From an uncultured Muribaculaceae bacterium (GTDB taxonomy: Bacteria; Bacteroidota; Bacteroidia; Bacteroidales; Muribaculaceae), in assembly GCA_905233845.1 (NCBI GenBank), contig CAJOFH010000024.1, positions 1 to 39,242 of the forward strand: a stretch of DNA of 39,242 bases, in the 5' to 3' direction. The position numbers were made by a program, and so were the translations under genes. The notes beneath the pieces were generated by a model that searched no databases, had not been told where the DNA came from, and was given only the letters and a program-made list of their open reading frames with translations. How positions within the stretch are numbered: the first letter of the stretch is position 1; every line of letters begins with the position of its first letter. Shown here piece by piece: positions 25,485-33,086 of this stretch.

Positions 25485-26567
25485 ATGAAGACAATCTCGG
25501 TAATAGGCGTTAGAGGATTTCCTGGTGTTCAGGGCGGTGTGGAGATGCACTGCGAGAACATCTACACACGCATGCACTCGTGCTACAAGCTGCGCATCTA
25601 CCGTCGTAAGCCTTATCTTACCGAGGTCTCGGCACGCAAGTACAAGAACATTGAGTATGTCGATCTGCCTTCTACTCGCATCAAGGGCTTGGAGGCGGTG
25701 ATTCACACTTTCTTGGCTGCCATTCACATTATCTTCCACCGTCCAGATGCTGTGCACATCCACAACATCGGGCCAGGCATGTTTGCGCCGCTCATCAAGC
25801 TGTTTCGCATTCCCATCATCCTAACTTATCACAGCCCTAACTATGAGCACACGAAGTGGGGAGTCTTGAGCCGTGCCATTCTGAAACTCTCGGAGAAATG
25901 GTCGCTTAGCTGCGCCAGCAAGGTGATTTTCGTCAACAGCTTCCAGCGTGAGAAATTGGGCGAGAAGGTGCTGGCAAAGTCGGTGTTCATTCCCAATGGT
26001 ATCAACAAGACCAAGATTGGACGAAGCACGGGCACTCTGCGCACTTTGGGCATCGAGTCGCGCGACTTTATCCTGTCGGTGGGAAGGCTCACACCCGAGA
26101 AGGGTTTTGAGTATCTGGTCGAGGCAGTAAACAAGCTCGATGATGTTAAGCATCTCGTGATAGCGGGAGCCAGCGACCACGATAACAGCTATTTCAAGAT
26201 GCTCAAGCAGCTCGATGTGAACGAAAAGGTGATTTTCACAGGTTACACTGTGGGTGAGGACTTGCGTCAGCTCTACAGCCACGCGCGCCTCTATGTGCTC
26301 TCGTCGGTAAACGAGGGATTCCCGTTGGTACTGCTCGAAGCCATGAGCTACCAGCTGCCTCTGGTTGTGACCGATATCCCTGCCACACACCTCATCGAAC
26401 TCCCCGAAGACAACTACGTGGAAGTCGCCAACAGTGACTCTCTTGCTGCAGGTATCAGCAACGCGCTGAAAAAGGATTTCCAACTTCAACATTACGACCT
26501 CAGAGACTACAACTGGGACAGCATCGCAAAACAAACCCTCGAAGTCTATAAGCAAGTGTTGGAGTAA
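25485..26567 (+). CDS. Family 4 glycosyltransferase, Cps2T/rhamnosyltransferase-like
   Basis: GT-B glycosyltransferase of 360 residues. The N-terminus VIGVRGFPGVQGGVEMHCEN matches the domain (DUF1972 type) found in Cps2T-like rhamnosyltransferases. VHIHNIGPGMFAPLIKLF and LTYHSPNYEHTKWG follow. The donor half has LSVGRLTPEKGFEYLVEAV, HLVIAGASDHD and the E-x7-E region VNEGFPLVLLEAMSYQLPLV. It forms a two-gene unit with the radical SAM gene and closes the polysaccharide block. Its sugar specificity (rhamnose or other) is a guess from family resemblance. Confidence 0.9.
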   Translation: MKTISVIGVRGFPGVQGGVEMHCENIYTRMHSCYKLRIYRRKPYLTEVSARKYKNIEYVDLPSTRIKGLEAVIHTFLAAIHIIFHRPDAVHIHNIGPGMFAPLIKLFRIPIILTYHSPNYEHTKWGVLSRAILKLSEKWSLSCASKVIFVNSFQREKLGEKVLAKSVFIPNGINKTKIGRSTGTLRTLGIESRDFILSVGRLTPEKGFEYLVEAVNKLDDVKHLVIAGASDHDNSYFKMLKQLDVNEKVIFTGYTVGEDLRQLYSHARLYVLSSVNEGFPLVLLEAMSYQLPLVVTDIPATHLIELPEDNYVEVANSDSLAAGISNALKKDFQLQHYDLRDYNWDSIAKQTLEVYKQVLE

Positions 26568-26600
26568 TTCTCAGTAGTCAGTTATCAGAAACAAAAGAAA

Positions 26601-26626
26601 TCCAATTAGACAATCGTCTAATTGGA
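26601..26626. terminator. Bidirectional terminator between GT4 and ychF
   Basis: TCCAATTAGAC (26601-26611) and GTCTAATTGGA (26616-26626) form a perfect 11-bp stem with loop AATC. The minus-strand side is followed by TTTCTTTT, the plus-strand side by TTAATTATTCTTT. It separates two convergent genes. Confidence 0.75.
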
Positions 26627-26659
26627 TTAATTATTCTTTAAAAGCGCTACTATTGTGCA

Positions 26660-27760
26660 TTACACATTGAAGCGGAAAACCACGATATCGCCGTCTTGGA
26701 ACACATAGTCCTTGCCCTCGATGTGCATCTTGCCGGCCTCTTTCACTGCCGCCTCGCTGCCGTAGTGGATGTAGTCCTCATATTTGATGATTTCGGCACG
26801 GATAAAGCCGCGTTCGAAGTCGGTGTGGATTACACCTGCACACTGTGGAGCCTTGCTGCCCTTGCGGAAGGTCCAGGCGCGCACCTCCTTGGGGCCAGCA
26901 GTGAGGAATGTCTCAAGGTCGAGCAGTTTGTAAGCTGCTTTGATGAGTCGGTTCACACCGCTCTCTTTCAACCCTATTTCCTCAAGGAACATCTGGCGCT
27001 CCTCGTAGGTCTCCAGTTCGGCGATGTCGCTCTCGGTCTGCGCAGCCACAACCAGAATTTCGGCATTTTCATCTTTCACTGCCTCGCGCACAGCATCTAC
27101 ATATTTGTTGCCTGTAGCGGCGCTGGCATCGTCAACGTTGCAAACATAGAGCACAGGCTTGTTAGTCAAGAGAAATAGGTCATGAGCCACCTTCTGCTCG
27201 TCTTTGGTCTCGAGCACTACGCTACGTGCGCTCTTGCCCTGTGTCAACACCTCTAGATAACGCTTTAGCACTTCGTGCTGAACCTTCGCGTCTCGGTCGC
27301 CAGCAGCTGCCATCTTCGCCACTTTCCCTATGCGGCTCTCGATGGTCTCAAGGTCGCGCAGCTGCAGCTCGGTGTCAATCACCTCTTTGTCGCGCACTGG
27401 GTCTATGGTGCCGTCCACGTGGGTGATATTGTCGTCTTCAAAGCAGCGCAGCACATGAATTATGGCATCGGTCTCGCGAATGTTCGCAAGGAACTTGTTG
27501 CCCAATCCCTCGCCACGGCTCGCGCCCTTCACAAGGCCTGCGATGTCCACAATTTCTACGGTTGTGGGCACCACCTTGGCGGGATTCACCAGCTCAGCGA
27601 GTTTGTTCAGTCGCTCGTCAGGAACGGTTATCACGCCCACGTTAGGCTCGATTGTACAGAAAGGGAAGTTTGCCGACTGCGCCTTAGCGTTCGACAAGCA
27701 GTTAAACAATGTTGACTTGCCCACATTAGGCAGTCCCACGATACCACATTGAAGTGCCAT
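26660..27760 (-). CDS. ychF: Redox-regulated ATPase YchF (Obg-family)
   Basis: Translation-associated P-loop ATPase of 366 residues of the TRAFAC class, which prefers ATP to GTP. The G1 loop is GLPNVGKSTLFN, then NFPFCTIEPNVG, the G3 motif VDIAGLVKGASRGEGLGNKF, and a non-canonical G4 region (VCNVDD), as expected for YchF. The C-terminal TGS-like domain ends in DYVFQDGDIVVFRFNV. Length is typical (about 363-367). It stands alone between the polysaccharide locus and the GH18 gene. The sequence just after the stop, TGCACAAT, resembles a repeat motif found at two other gene ends in this window. Confidence 0.95.
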   Translation of the reverse strand: MALQCGIVGLPNVGKSTLFNCLSNAKAQSANFPFCTIEPNVGVITVPDERLNKLAELVNPAKVVPTTVEIVDIAGLVKGASRGEGLGNKFLANIRETDAIIHVLRCFEDDNITHVDGTIDPVRDKEVIDTELQLRDLETIESRIGKVAKMAAAGDRDAKVQHEVLKRYLEVLTQGKSARSVVLETKDEQKVAHDLFLLTNKPVLYVCNVDDASAATGNKYVDAVREAVKDENAEILVVAAQTESDIAELETYEERQMFLEEIGLKESGVNRLIKAAYKLLDLETFLTAGPKEVRAWTFRKGSKAPQCAGVIHTDFERGFIRAEIIKYEDYIHYGSEAAVKEAGKMHIEGKDYVFQDGDIVVFRFNV

Positions 27761-27793
27761 AATTATATTATTTTGTAGAGTTGTATAATGTAG

Positions 27794-27841
27794 GGACGAG
27801 GCCAGCCTCGTCCATTCTTAGTCAATTTACCTGCAAAGATA
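27794..27841 (-). promoter_or_regulatory. ychF upstream region: -7 element and leader hairpin
   Basis: Minus strand: TATCTTTGC (27833-27841) is a perfect -7 element, but no good TTTG lies at 19-21 bp. Downstream in the leader, GGACGAGG (27794-27801) and CCTCGTCC (27806-27813) form a perfect 8-bp stem with loop CCAG. The rest of the 195-bp gap to the GH18 stop shows nothing recognisable. Confidence 0.45.
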
Positions 27842-27955
27842 ATGATTTTTTTCCAATCAACTTCGACTACATCACCAAAAGTTTTTTCGGTAGTCAGTTA
27901 TCAGTCGTCACGATCTTCTTTCGCGTTCACGATTTCCTATTAACGGCATGTTTAT

Positions 27956-29200
27956 CTAAAAAACCGCATTCCACACTGCGTGGGAGAGGGTGCGGTTGTC
28001 GTCATCTTCGCTACATTCCCAGTACATCAGGCCCCGCAGACCCAGTTCTCGTGCCCACTCGCCTTTAATGGCGATGCTGCGGGCATTGTCGTAGGAGCCA
28101 AAAAACACTCCGTTCAGAGTAACGTAGGGCGTCTGCGCCGCAGCGCTCCAGTTGTCAATCTTGTACTCGCTGGGCAGCGATGAGAGATAGCGATAGTCAA
28201 CGACAGCATTGGCACCATCCCAAGCGTGGCGCATATAGAAAGGTATGCCCAGCACAATCTTTTCCATTGGGAATCCCGCCTGTTGGTAGGCGTTGATGGC
28301 GCGTTGGCAGTCCCAGTAGGATGCGGGGTGGCTAATAGCCGATTGGAAATGCGGGGCCGCGTCCATGTCATAGGTCATCAGGTTGACGAAGTTGACGTAA
28401 GGCTCCACGGCGGCAATGTCGATAAACTTGTATCCACCAGCCACGGGCTGTTTATCTTTGACATATCCGGCAAAGGTGAGAAGATAGTGGTTGCCCAGGA
28501 TCTCTCGCAGCTGTTTCATGAGTAGGACATGGTTCTGGGTATCGACGGCAGGGTCGCATGCCGCACCGCTCCACGACAACCCAGGAAACTCCCAGTCGAT
28601 GTCGATGCCGTCAATGCCCCACTGCTGGCAGAAGTTCAGGCAGTCCAGAGCAAAACGGCGGCGGTTGTCATCGCTGGCAGCGATAGCCGAGAAACCTCCG
28701 TCTTGATAGTTGTCGCCATTCGACACGGTGTGAGAGAACGAAAGGCAGATTTTAAGGTCGGGATTGTCGTGCTTCATAGCGATGAGCTGACGTAGGATAT
28801 TGGTATTTCCATCGTCCTGTAGCTCAAACTTTTGATAAATGCCATTACGCACATACACTTCGGCAAAGGCATAGTTGATGTGGGTGACGATAAATGGGTC
28901 GGGCAGACGGCTACTGGCATAGTAAGGACAATAGGCCACCACCACGCGCTGACGTGGCTCAGGGTCATCCTCATAGCCCAGCAACACGTTATAGATGATG
29001 GTGATGTCAACGGCAGTAACGGCACCGTCTTGGTTGACATCGGCAGTGATGCGATAGCTGTCGTCGATGCCAAGTAACACATTATAGACTGCGGTGATAT
29101 CAGTGCTGGAGACAACCCCGTCACGGTTCACGTCGGCGCGACCTGCACTCGCAGCTATTGCAACTGCCGTAACCAATATTGCCAAAAATAGTCTCTTCAC
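27956..29200 (-). CDS. Dockerin-like / GH18 glycoside hydrolase
   Basis: Secreted protein of 414 residues. A signal peptide (KRLFLAILVTAVAIAASAG) is followed by a dockerin-like pair of calcium-binding repeats (ADVNRDGVVSSTDIT, ADVNQDGAVTAVDIT), then a GH18 TIM barrel. The barrel has ITHINYAFAEV, CLSFSHTVSNG and the catalytic motif GIDGIDIDWEFPG with acid/base Glu204, then NLMTYDMD and GLMYWECSEDD. GH18 enzymes cleave chitin, peptidoglycan or N-glycans; specificity is not clear here. The start is taken as GTG at 29200: it gives a clean signal peptide and begins 13 bp after the sulfatase-fold gene's stop, whereas the ATG at 29257 would overlap that gene and put 19 extra residues before it. The two genes are probably one operon. 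Confidence 0.85.
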   Translation of the reverse strand: MKRLFLAILVTAVAIAASAGRADVNRDGVVSSTDITAVYNVLLGIDDSYRITADVNQDGAVTAVDITIIYNVLLGYEDDPEPRQRVVVAYCPYYASSRLPDPFIVTHINYAFAEVYVRNGIYQKFELQDDGNTNILRQLIAMKHDNPDLKICLSFSHTVSNGDNYQDGGFSAIAASDDNRRRFALDCLNFCQQWGIDGIDIDWEFPGLSWSGAACDPAVDTQNHVLLMKQLREILGNHYLLTFAGYVKDKQPVAGGYKFIDIAAVEPYVNFVNLMTYDMDAAPHFQSAISHPASYWDCQRAINAYQQAGFPMEKIVLGIPFYMRHAWDGANAVVDYRYLSSLPSEYKIDNWSAAAQTPYVTLNGVFFGSYDNARSIAIKGEWARELGLRGLMYWECSEDDDNRTLSHAVWNAVF

Positions 29201-29213
29201 TGTGTTGAGCAAA

Positions 29214-30983
29214 TTATTGGGCACCAGGTATCTTGTTGGCACGGATGAGGATGTCACTCACGGTCCACGCTTGTTGTTGTGCTGGCAGAAGCGGCGAGGT
29301 GCCCACGCTCTCATCGGTGCTCACTGCTGCTGAACATACTTCATTGCGAAGCAAGCTGTGGCCTAATCCTTTCCACTTATAGCTGTTGAGACCCATCACA
29401 TCGAGCAGGGTGGGGTAGACATCTATCTGACCAACTGGTCCTTTAACTTTCTTGCCGGAACGAGGATTGATGATAAGCAGAACGCATTCGTTTGCATCAC
29501 GGCTCAGCAATGGACGCCCTTGTGGGTCATCGTCAACGGGCTCGCTATGGTCGCTGGCAATGACTATCACAGAGTTGTTGTAGAGACGAGTCTCCTTCAG
29601 GCGTTCGAGGAATGCCGACAGTTGTTGGTCGAAATAATGGGTCTTTTCGAGATAGTTGTGGACGGCAGGGGTATAAAGAGTGCTGTCCGAAATCCATGTC
29701 AAGGGCTCCCAGTCGTCGTTATAAGGACTATGCATGGTGCCAGTAAATATTTGAGCGATGAATGGTCCTTTGACTTTGGGCAGGTAGTTGGCGGCATACT
29801 CCATCACCACCTTGTCGATGCGATAGTCGCAAGCCTCGAGTTGTTCCTTGAGTTCGGGCTGATGGTACAGTGTGTCGAAGTCGTATGCTACCGACATGCC
29901 CTCCACATTCCACAGGCTTGCCTCATCACCACATATCTCGATGGCTTTATAGTCATGCTCCTTTAGAGCTTTGACGAGCGATGGGAAGTTGCGATCGCTG
30001 TACTCCATCGCCACCGACTTGTCGAGCATGGGCAGCAATCCCGTCTGGTACATGAATTTGCCGTCGCTCGAGTGACCGTTCTTGGCTTGAGAAATGACGT
30101 TCAGACACACGATGTTGTGTGTCGTGTCGGCAGCAAGTGCATTCAGCGTTGGGGTCACAGGTTTGCCGTTTATATCGAGATTCACAACCCAAGCGTTCAG
30201 CGACTCAACCATGATGAAGATGAGGTTGGGATGCTCGGCTATGGTGGTGACATGAGGGTTGTCGTTATAGCTAAGGCAGTTTTTCTTAACGAAATCATCA
30301 GCTTCTCGCTGCTCGTCATCGCTCACACCCCAGTCCACGCTGGTGGCAAGGCTGTAGAGGGCGTAGCTCATCACTCCGTTGTGCATGACATAGTTGAGGT
30401 GTCTGCCGCCAAACTTGGAGTAGTGTGTAGCAAAGGCGTCGCGAAGACCACTATAATTCTCGCTGTTTGCTAAGTAGATGCTACAAGTAATCACTGCTCT
30501 AAGCACCACAAATCCCACTATGCAGCCAACGAATGCCCACCAGTTGCGTTTTGGTTTCGATGGTTCATCGTCGTGGCGAATCCACCAGTGATAGGCATGC
30601 AGCAGCAATGGCATGAGGAGCACGGCGAGCGATTTCTTGGTCACCGCACCTAGAGCGCTCTTGACAAGGGTGGTTGAGATGTTCTTGACAAGCAGGAATG
30701 ACGAGAAGGGCATCACGTCGCGATAGGTGGGGTAGTACAATAGCTGGAGAAAGCACCACAGCGCAACAATCCACGTAATCACGAGTGCCCATGTGCGCCG
30801 CCATTTGAGTACACAGCATGGTGCGAGTAGCAAAATGGCATCGGCAAGGTGGTTGAAGATGATTTTACACAATGGCTGCCTCCAAAACGACTCAAACATC
30901 GAGTGGGTAACCGTGAGGGTCACAGTCGCAAGCATCGCGATTATAATTACCGCCGCAACTATATAAAAGGATTTGTTCTTCAT
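29214..30983 (-). CDS. LtaS-like sulfatase-fold membrane phosphotransferase
   Basis: Membrane protein of 589 residues: about five N-terminal helices (residues 1-190) and an extracytoplasmic alkaline-phosphatase-superfamily domain. Metal-site motifs are NLIFIMVESLNAW (Glu), QAKNGHSSDGKF and VIVIASDHSEPVDD. The nucleophile position that is Thr in lipoteichoic acid synthases is Ser305 here. Gram-negative relatives transfer phosphoglycerol or phosphoethanolamine to glycans or lipids; LTA itself is not expected in Bacteroidales. A sulfatase is less likely, since the C-x-P-x-R signature is missing. It precedes the GH18 gene by 13 bp. A hairpin with a T run lies only 15 bp upstream of its start. Confidence 0.8.
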   Translation of the reverse strand: MKNKSFYIVAAVIIIAMLATVTLTVTHSMFESFWRQPLCKIIFNHLADAILLLAPCCVLKWRRTWALVITWIVALWCFLQLLYYPTYRDVMPFSSFLLVKNISTTLVKSALGAVTKKSLAVLLMPLLLHAYHWWIRHDDEPSKPKRNWWAFVGCIVGFVVLRAVITCSIYLANSENYSGLRDAFATHYSKFGGRHLNYVMHNGVMSYALYSLATSVDWGVSDDEQREADDFVKKNCLSYNDNPHVTTIAEHPNLIFIMVESLNAWVVNLDINGKPVTPTLNALAADTTHNIVCLNVISQAKNGHSSDGKFMYQTGLLPMLDKSVAMEYSDRNFPSLVKALKEHDYKAIEICGDEASLWNVEGMSVAYDFDTLYHQPELKEQLEACDYRIDKVVMEYAANYLPKVKGPFIAQIFTGTMHSPYNDDWEPLTWISDSTLYTPAVHNYLEKTHYFDQQLSAFLERLKETRLYNNSVIVIASDHSEPVDDDPQGRPLLSRDANECVLLIINPRSGKKVKGPVGQIDVYPTLLDVMGLNSYKWKGLGHSLLRNEVCSAAVSTDESVGTSPLLPAQQQAWTVSDILIRANKIPGAQ

Positions 30984-30998
30984 TGTGTTTTTAAAAAA

Positions 30999-31028
30999 GG
31001 CTAATTAGATCAATTGGTCCAATTAGCC
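30999..31028 (-). terminator. Terminator-like hairpin downstream of lysS, just upstream of the LtaS-like gene
   Basis: GGCTAATT (30999-31006) and AATTAGCC (31021-31028) pair perfectly. On the minus strand the stem is followed by TTTTTTAA, a good U tract. It could end the lysS transcript or act as an attenuator for the gene beginning at 30983. Confidence 0.65.
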
Positions 31029-31038
31029 CAAAATTTGC

Positions 31039-31262
31039 AATTATGCATTGTGCATTATGAATTATGCATTATTCAAGGCGCAGCCCAATTATGCATTGTG
31101 CATTATGAATTATGCATTATTCAAGGCGCAGCCCAATTATGCATTGTGCATTGTGAATTGTGCATTATTAAAGGCGCAGCCAATTATGCATTATGCATTG
31201 TGAATTATGCATTATTAAAAGCGCAGCCAATTATGCATTGTGAATTGTGCATTATGCATTAT
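31039..31262. repeat. Tandem array of a 47-48 bp repeat at the 3' end of lysS
   Basis: Four units, 31039-31086, 31087-31134, 31135-31181 and 31182-31228, begin AATTATGCATT and end GGCGCAGCC(C) or GCGCAGCC. Between these lie shuffled copies of GCATTGTG, GCATTATG and GAATTATGC. A fifth, partial unit runs from 31229 into the last codons of lysS (CATTATTCTTCGCGG). An open frame through the array on the plus strand is a by-product of the 48-bp period and is not called as a gene. Confidence 0.85.
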
Positions 31263-32991
31263 TCTTCGCGGCTTCCACCCACTGCTTGATTTCATCGGGC
31301 AAGGGGTTCTTGTAGCCAAGTTTGTACTTCTTGTTGATGTCAAGGAGGTCCTGGAAAAGTTTGCCGGGTTTCTCGATGGCGGCGAGGGCCTCAACGGTGA
31401 GAACTCCTGCCTTTTGGATAGGCGCCACCCACTCGGCAGGGATGCCAAGTGTGGTGAATGCCTCTTCCTTGTCGCGGTGAACCACCTTCTCGGGACGCAT
31501 CTGTGGGAAGAGCATAACGTCCTGGATGTAGCTCTTGCCTGTCATGAGCATTGTCAGGCGGTCGATTCCGATACCGATTCCGCTTGTGGGAGGCATGCCG
31601 TACTGAAGCGCGCGCAAGAAGTCTTGGTCGATAATCATAGCCTCATCATCGCCCTTGTCAGCAAGACGCATTTGCTCCTTGAATCGTTCTTCCTGATCGA
31701 TTGGGTCGTTGAGCTCACTATAGGCGTTGGCAACCTCCTTGCCGTTTACCATAAGCTCAAAACGCTCGGTCAGGCCAGGCTTGCTGCGGTGCATCTTGGT
31801 CAGTGGCGACATCTCTACTGGATAGTCGATGATGAACGTTGGCTGGATAAATGTGCCCTCGCATGTTTCGCCAAATATCTCGTCAATGAGTTTGCCCTTG
31901 CCCATCGTCTCGTCAACCTCGATGTTGAGCTTTTCAGCAACCTCGCGAATCTGAGTCTCATCCATACCATTGAGGTCGTAGCCGGTCTTCTCCTTGATGG
32001 CGTCAAGGATTGGTAGACGGCGGTAAGGGGCCTTGAAACTGATGGTCTTGCCGTCAATAACGCTGTCGGTGCAGCCGTTCACGGCGATGCAAATCTTCTC
32101 GAGTAGTTGCTCGGTGAACGACATCATCCAGTTATAATCTTTGTATTGAACATAAAGCTCCATGCAAGTGAACTCGGGATTGTGGTTGCGGTCCATACCC
32201 TCGTTGCGGAAGTTTTTGCCAATCTCATACACACCCTCGAATCCACCGACGATAAGGCGTTTCAAGTACAGCTCAGTGGCAATGCGCATATACATGTCCA
32301 CGTTCAATGCGTTGAAGTGGGTAATGAACGGACGAGCGGTGGCACCGCCGGCGATAGCTTGCAGCGTAGGAGTCTCAACCTCGGTGTAGCCTGCATCGTC
32401 AAGCACTTGACGCATAGTGCGAATCACAACGGCGCGCTTAAGGAAGGTATCCTTCACTCCATCGTTTACCACAAGGTCAACATAACGTTGACGATAGCGA
32501 AGTTCTGGATCCTCAAAAGCGTCGTAAGTGACACCGTCCTTCACCTTTACAATGGGGAGAGGCTTAAGGCTCTTGCTCAGAACCTTGAGCGACTGAGCAT
32601 GCACGCTAATCTCACCAGTTTGAGTGCGGAAAACATAACCTTCAATGCCCACAAAGTCGCCAATATCGAGCAGCTTCTTGAACACCACGTTATAGAGGTC
32701 TTTGTTCTCGTCGGGGCACAGGTCATCGCGGCTGATGTACACTTGGATGCGGCCTTTTGAGTCTTTGAGCTCCATAAACGAGGCCTTGCCCATGATGCGG
32801 CGGCTCATAATGCGGCCTGCTACACTCACTTGACGCGGCTCGGCATCATCGCTGAAGTTCTCTTTTATCTCGGTGCTCCAAGCGTTTACCACATATTCCG
32901 CAGCGGGATAAGGGTCAATTCCCAACTCACGCAACTGATTCAAACTGTTGCGCCTCACAATCTCTTGTTCGCTAAGTTCTAAGATATTCAT
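31252..32991 (-). CDS. lysS: Lysyl-tRNA synthetase, class II
   Basis: Charges tRNA-Lys with lysine. The 579-residue protein has an N-terminal OB-fold anticodon-binding domain (RIMSRRIMGKASFMELKDSK) and a class II catalytic core. Motif 1 lies near VIRTMRQVLDDAGYTEVETP, motif 2 is KNFRNEGMDRNHNPEFT, and motif 3 is GIGIGIDRLTMLMTG. It is longer than E. coli LysS (505), with an extra C-terminal segment of about 70 residues as common in Bacteroidota. The last residues (NNA) and the stop codon lie in sequence that matches the downstream tandem repeat. It has a consensus promoter at 33023-33054. Confidence 0.95.
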   Translation of the reverse strand: MNILELSEQEIVRRNSLNQLRELGIDPYPAAEYVVNAWSTEIKENFSDDAEPRQVSVAGRIMSRRIMGKASFMELKDSKGRIQVYISRDDLCPDENKDLYNVVFKKLLDIGDFVGIEGYVFRTQTGEISVHAQSLKVLSKSLKPLPIVKVKDGVTYDAFEDPELRYRQRYVDLVVNDGVKDTFLKRAVVIRTMRQVLDDAGYTEVETPTLQAIAGGATARPFITHFNALNVDMYMRIATELYLKRLIVGGFEGVYEIGKNFRNEGMDRNHNPEFTCMELYVQYKDYNWMMSFTEQLLEKICIAVNGCTDSVIDGKTISFKAPYRRLPILDAIKEKTGYDLNGMDETQIREVAEKLNIEVDETMGKGKLIDEIFGETCEGTFIQPTFIIDYPVEMSPLTKMHRSKPGLTERFELMVNGKEVANAYSELNDPIDQEERFKEQMRLADKGDDEAMIIDQDFLRALQYGMPPTSGIGIGIDRLTMLMTGKSYIQDVMLFPQMRPEKVVHRDKEEAFTTLGIPAEWVAPIQKAGVLTVEALAAIEKPGKLFQDLLDINKKYKLGYKNPLPDEIKQWVEAAKNNA

Positions 32992-33022
32992 ATTATAGAC
33001 TACTATATTTCTATTTTAGGGT

Positions 33023-33054
33023 GCAAAGATACAAACTTTTTTTTACGCACCAAA
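33023..33054 (-). promoter_or_regulatory. Promoter of lysS
   Basis: Minus strand: TTTG (33051-33054), 19 bp, TATCTTTGC (33023-33031), a full consensus match. The leader would be about 25 nt. Confidence 0.7.
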
Positions 33055-33086
33055 ATTGATGGTGCTAGGCTCCATGTGATGGGCTA

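Noticed and set aside
31039-31228. CRISPR-like appearance of the 48-bp array
   Set aside because: Units abut each other with no unique spacers, and no cas genes are nearby.
31014-31289. Open frame of 91 codons with repeated YALCIV-like peptides
   Set aside because: It is a by-product of the 48-bp tandem array, antisense to and overlapping the lysS end, with no promoter or start signal.
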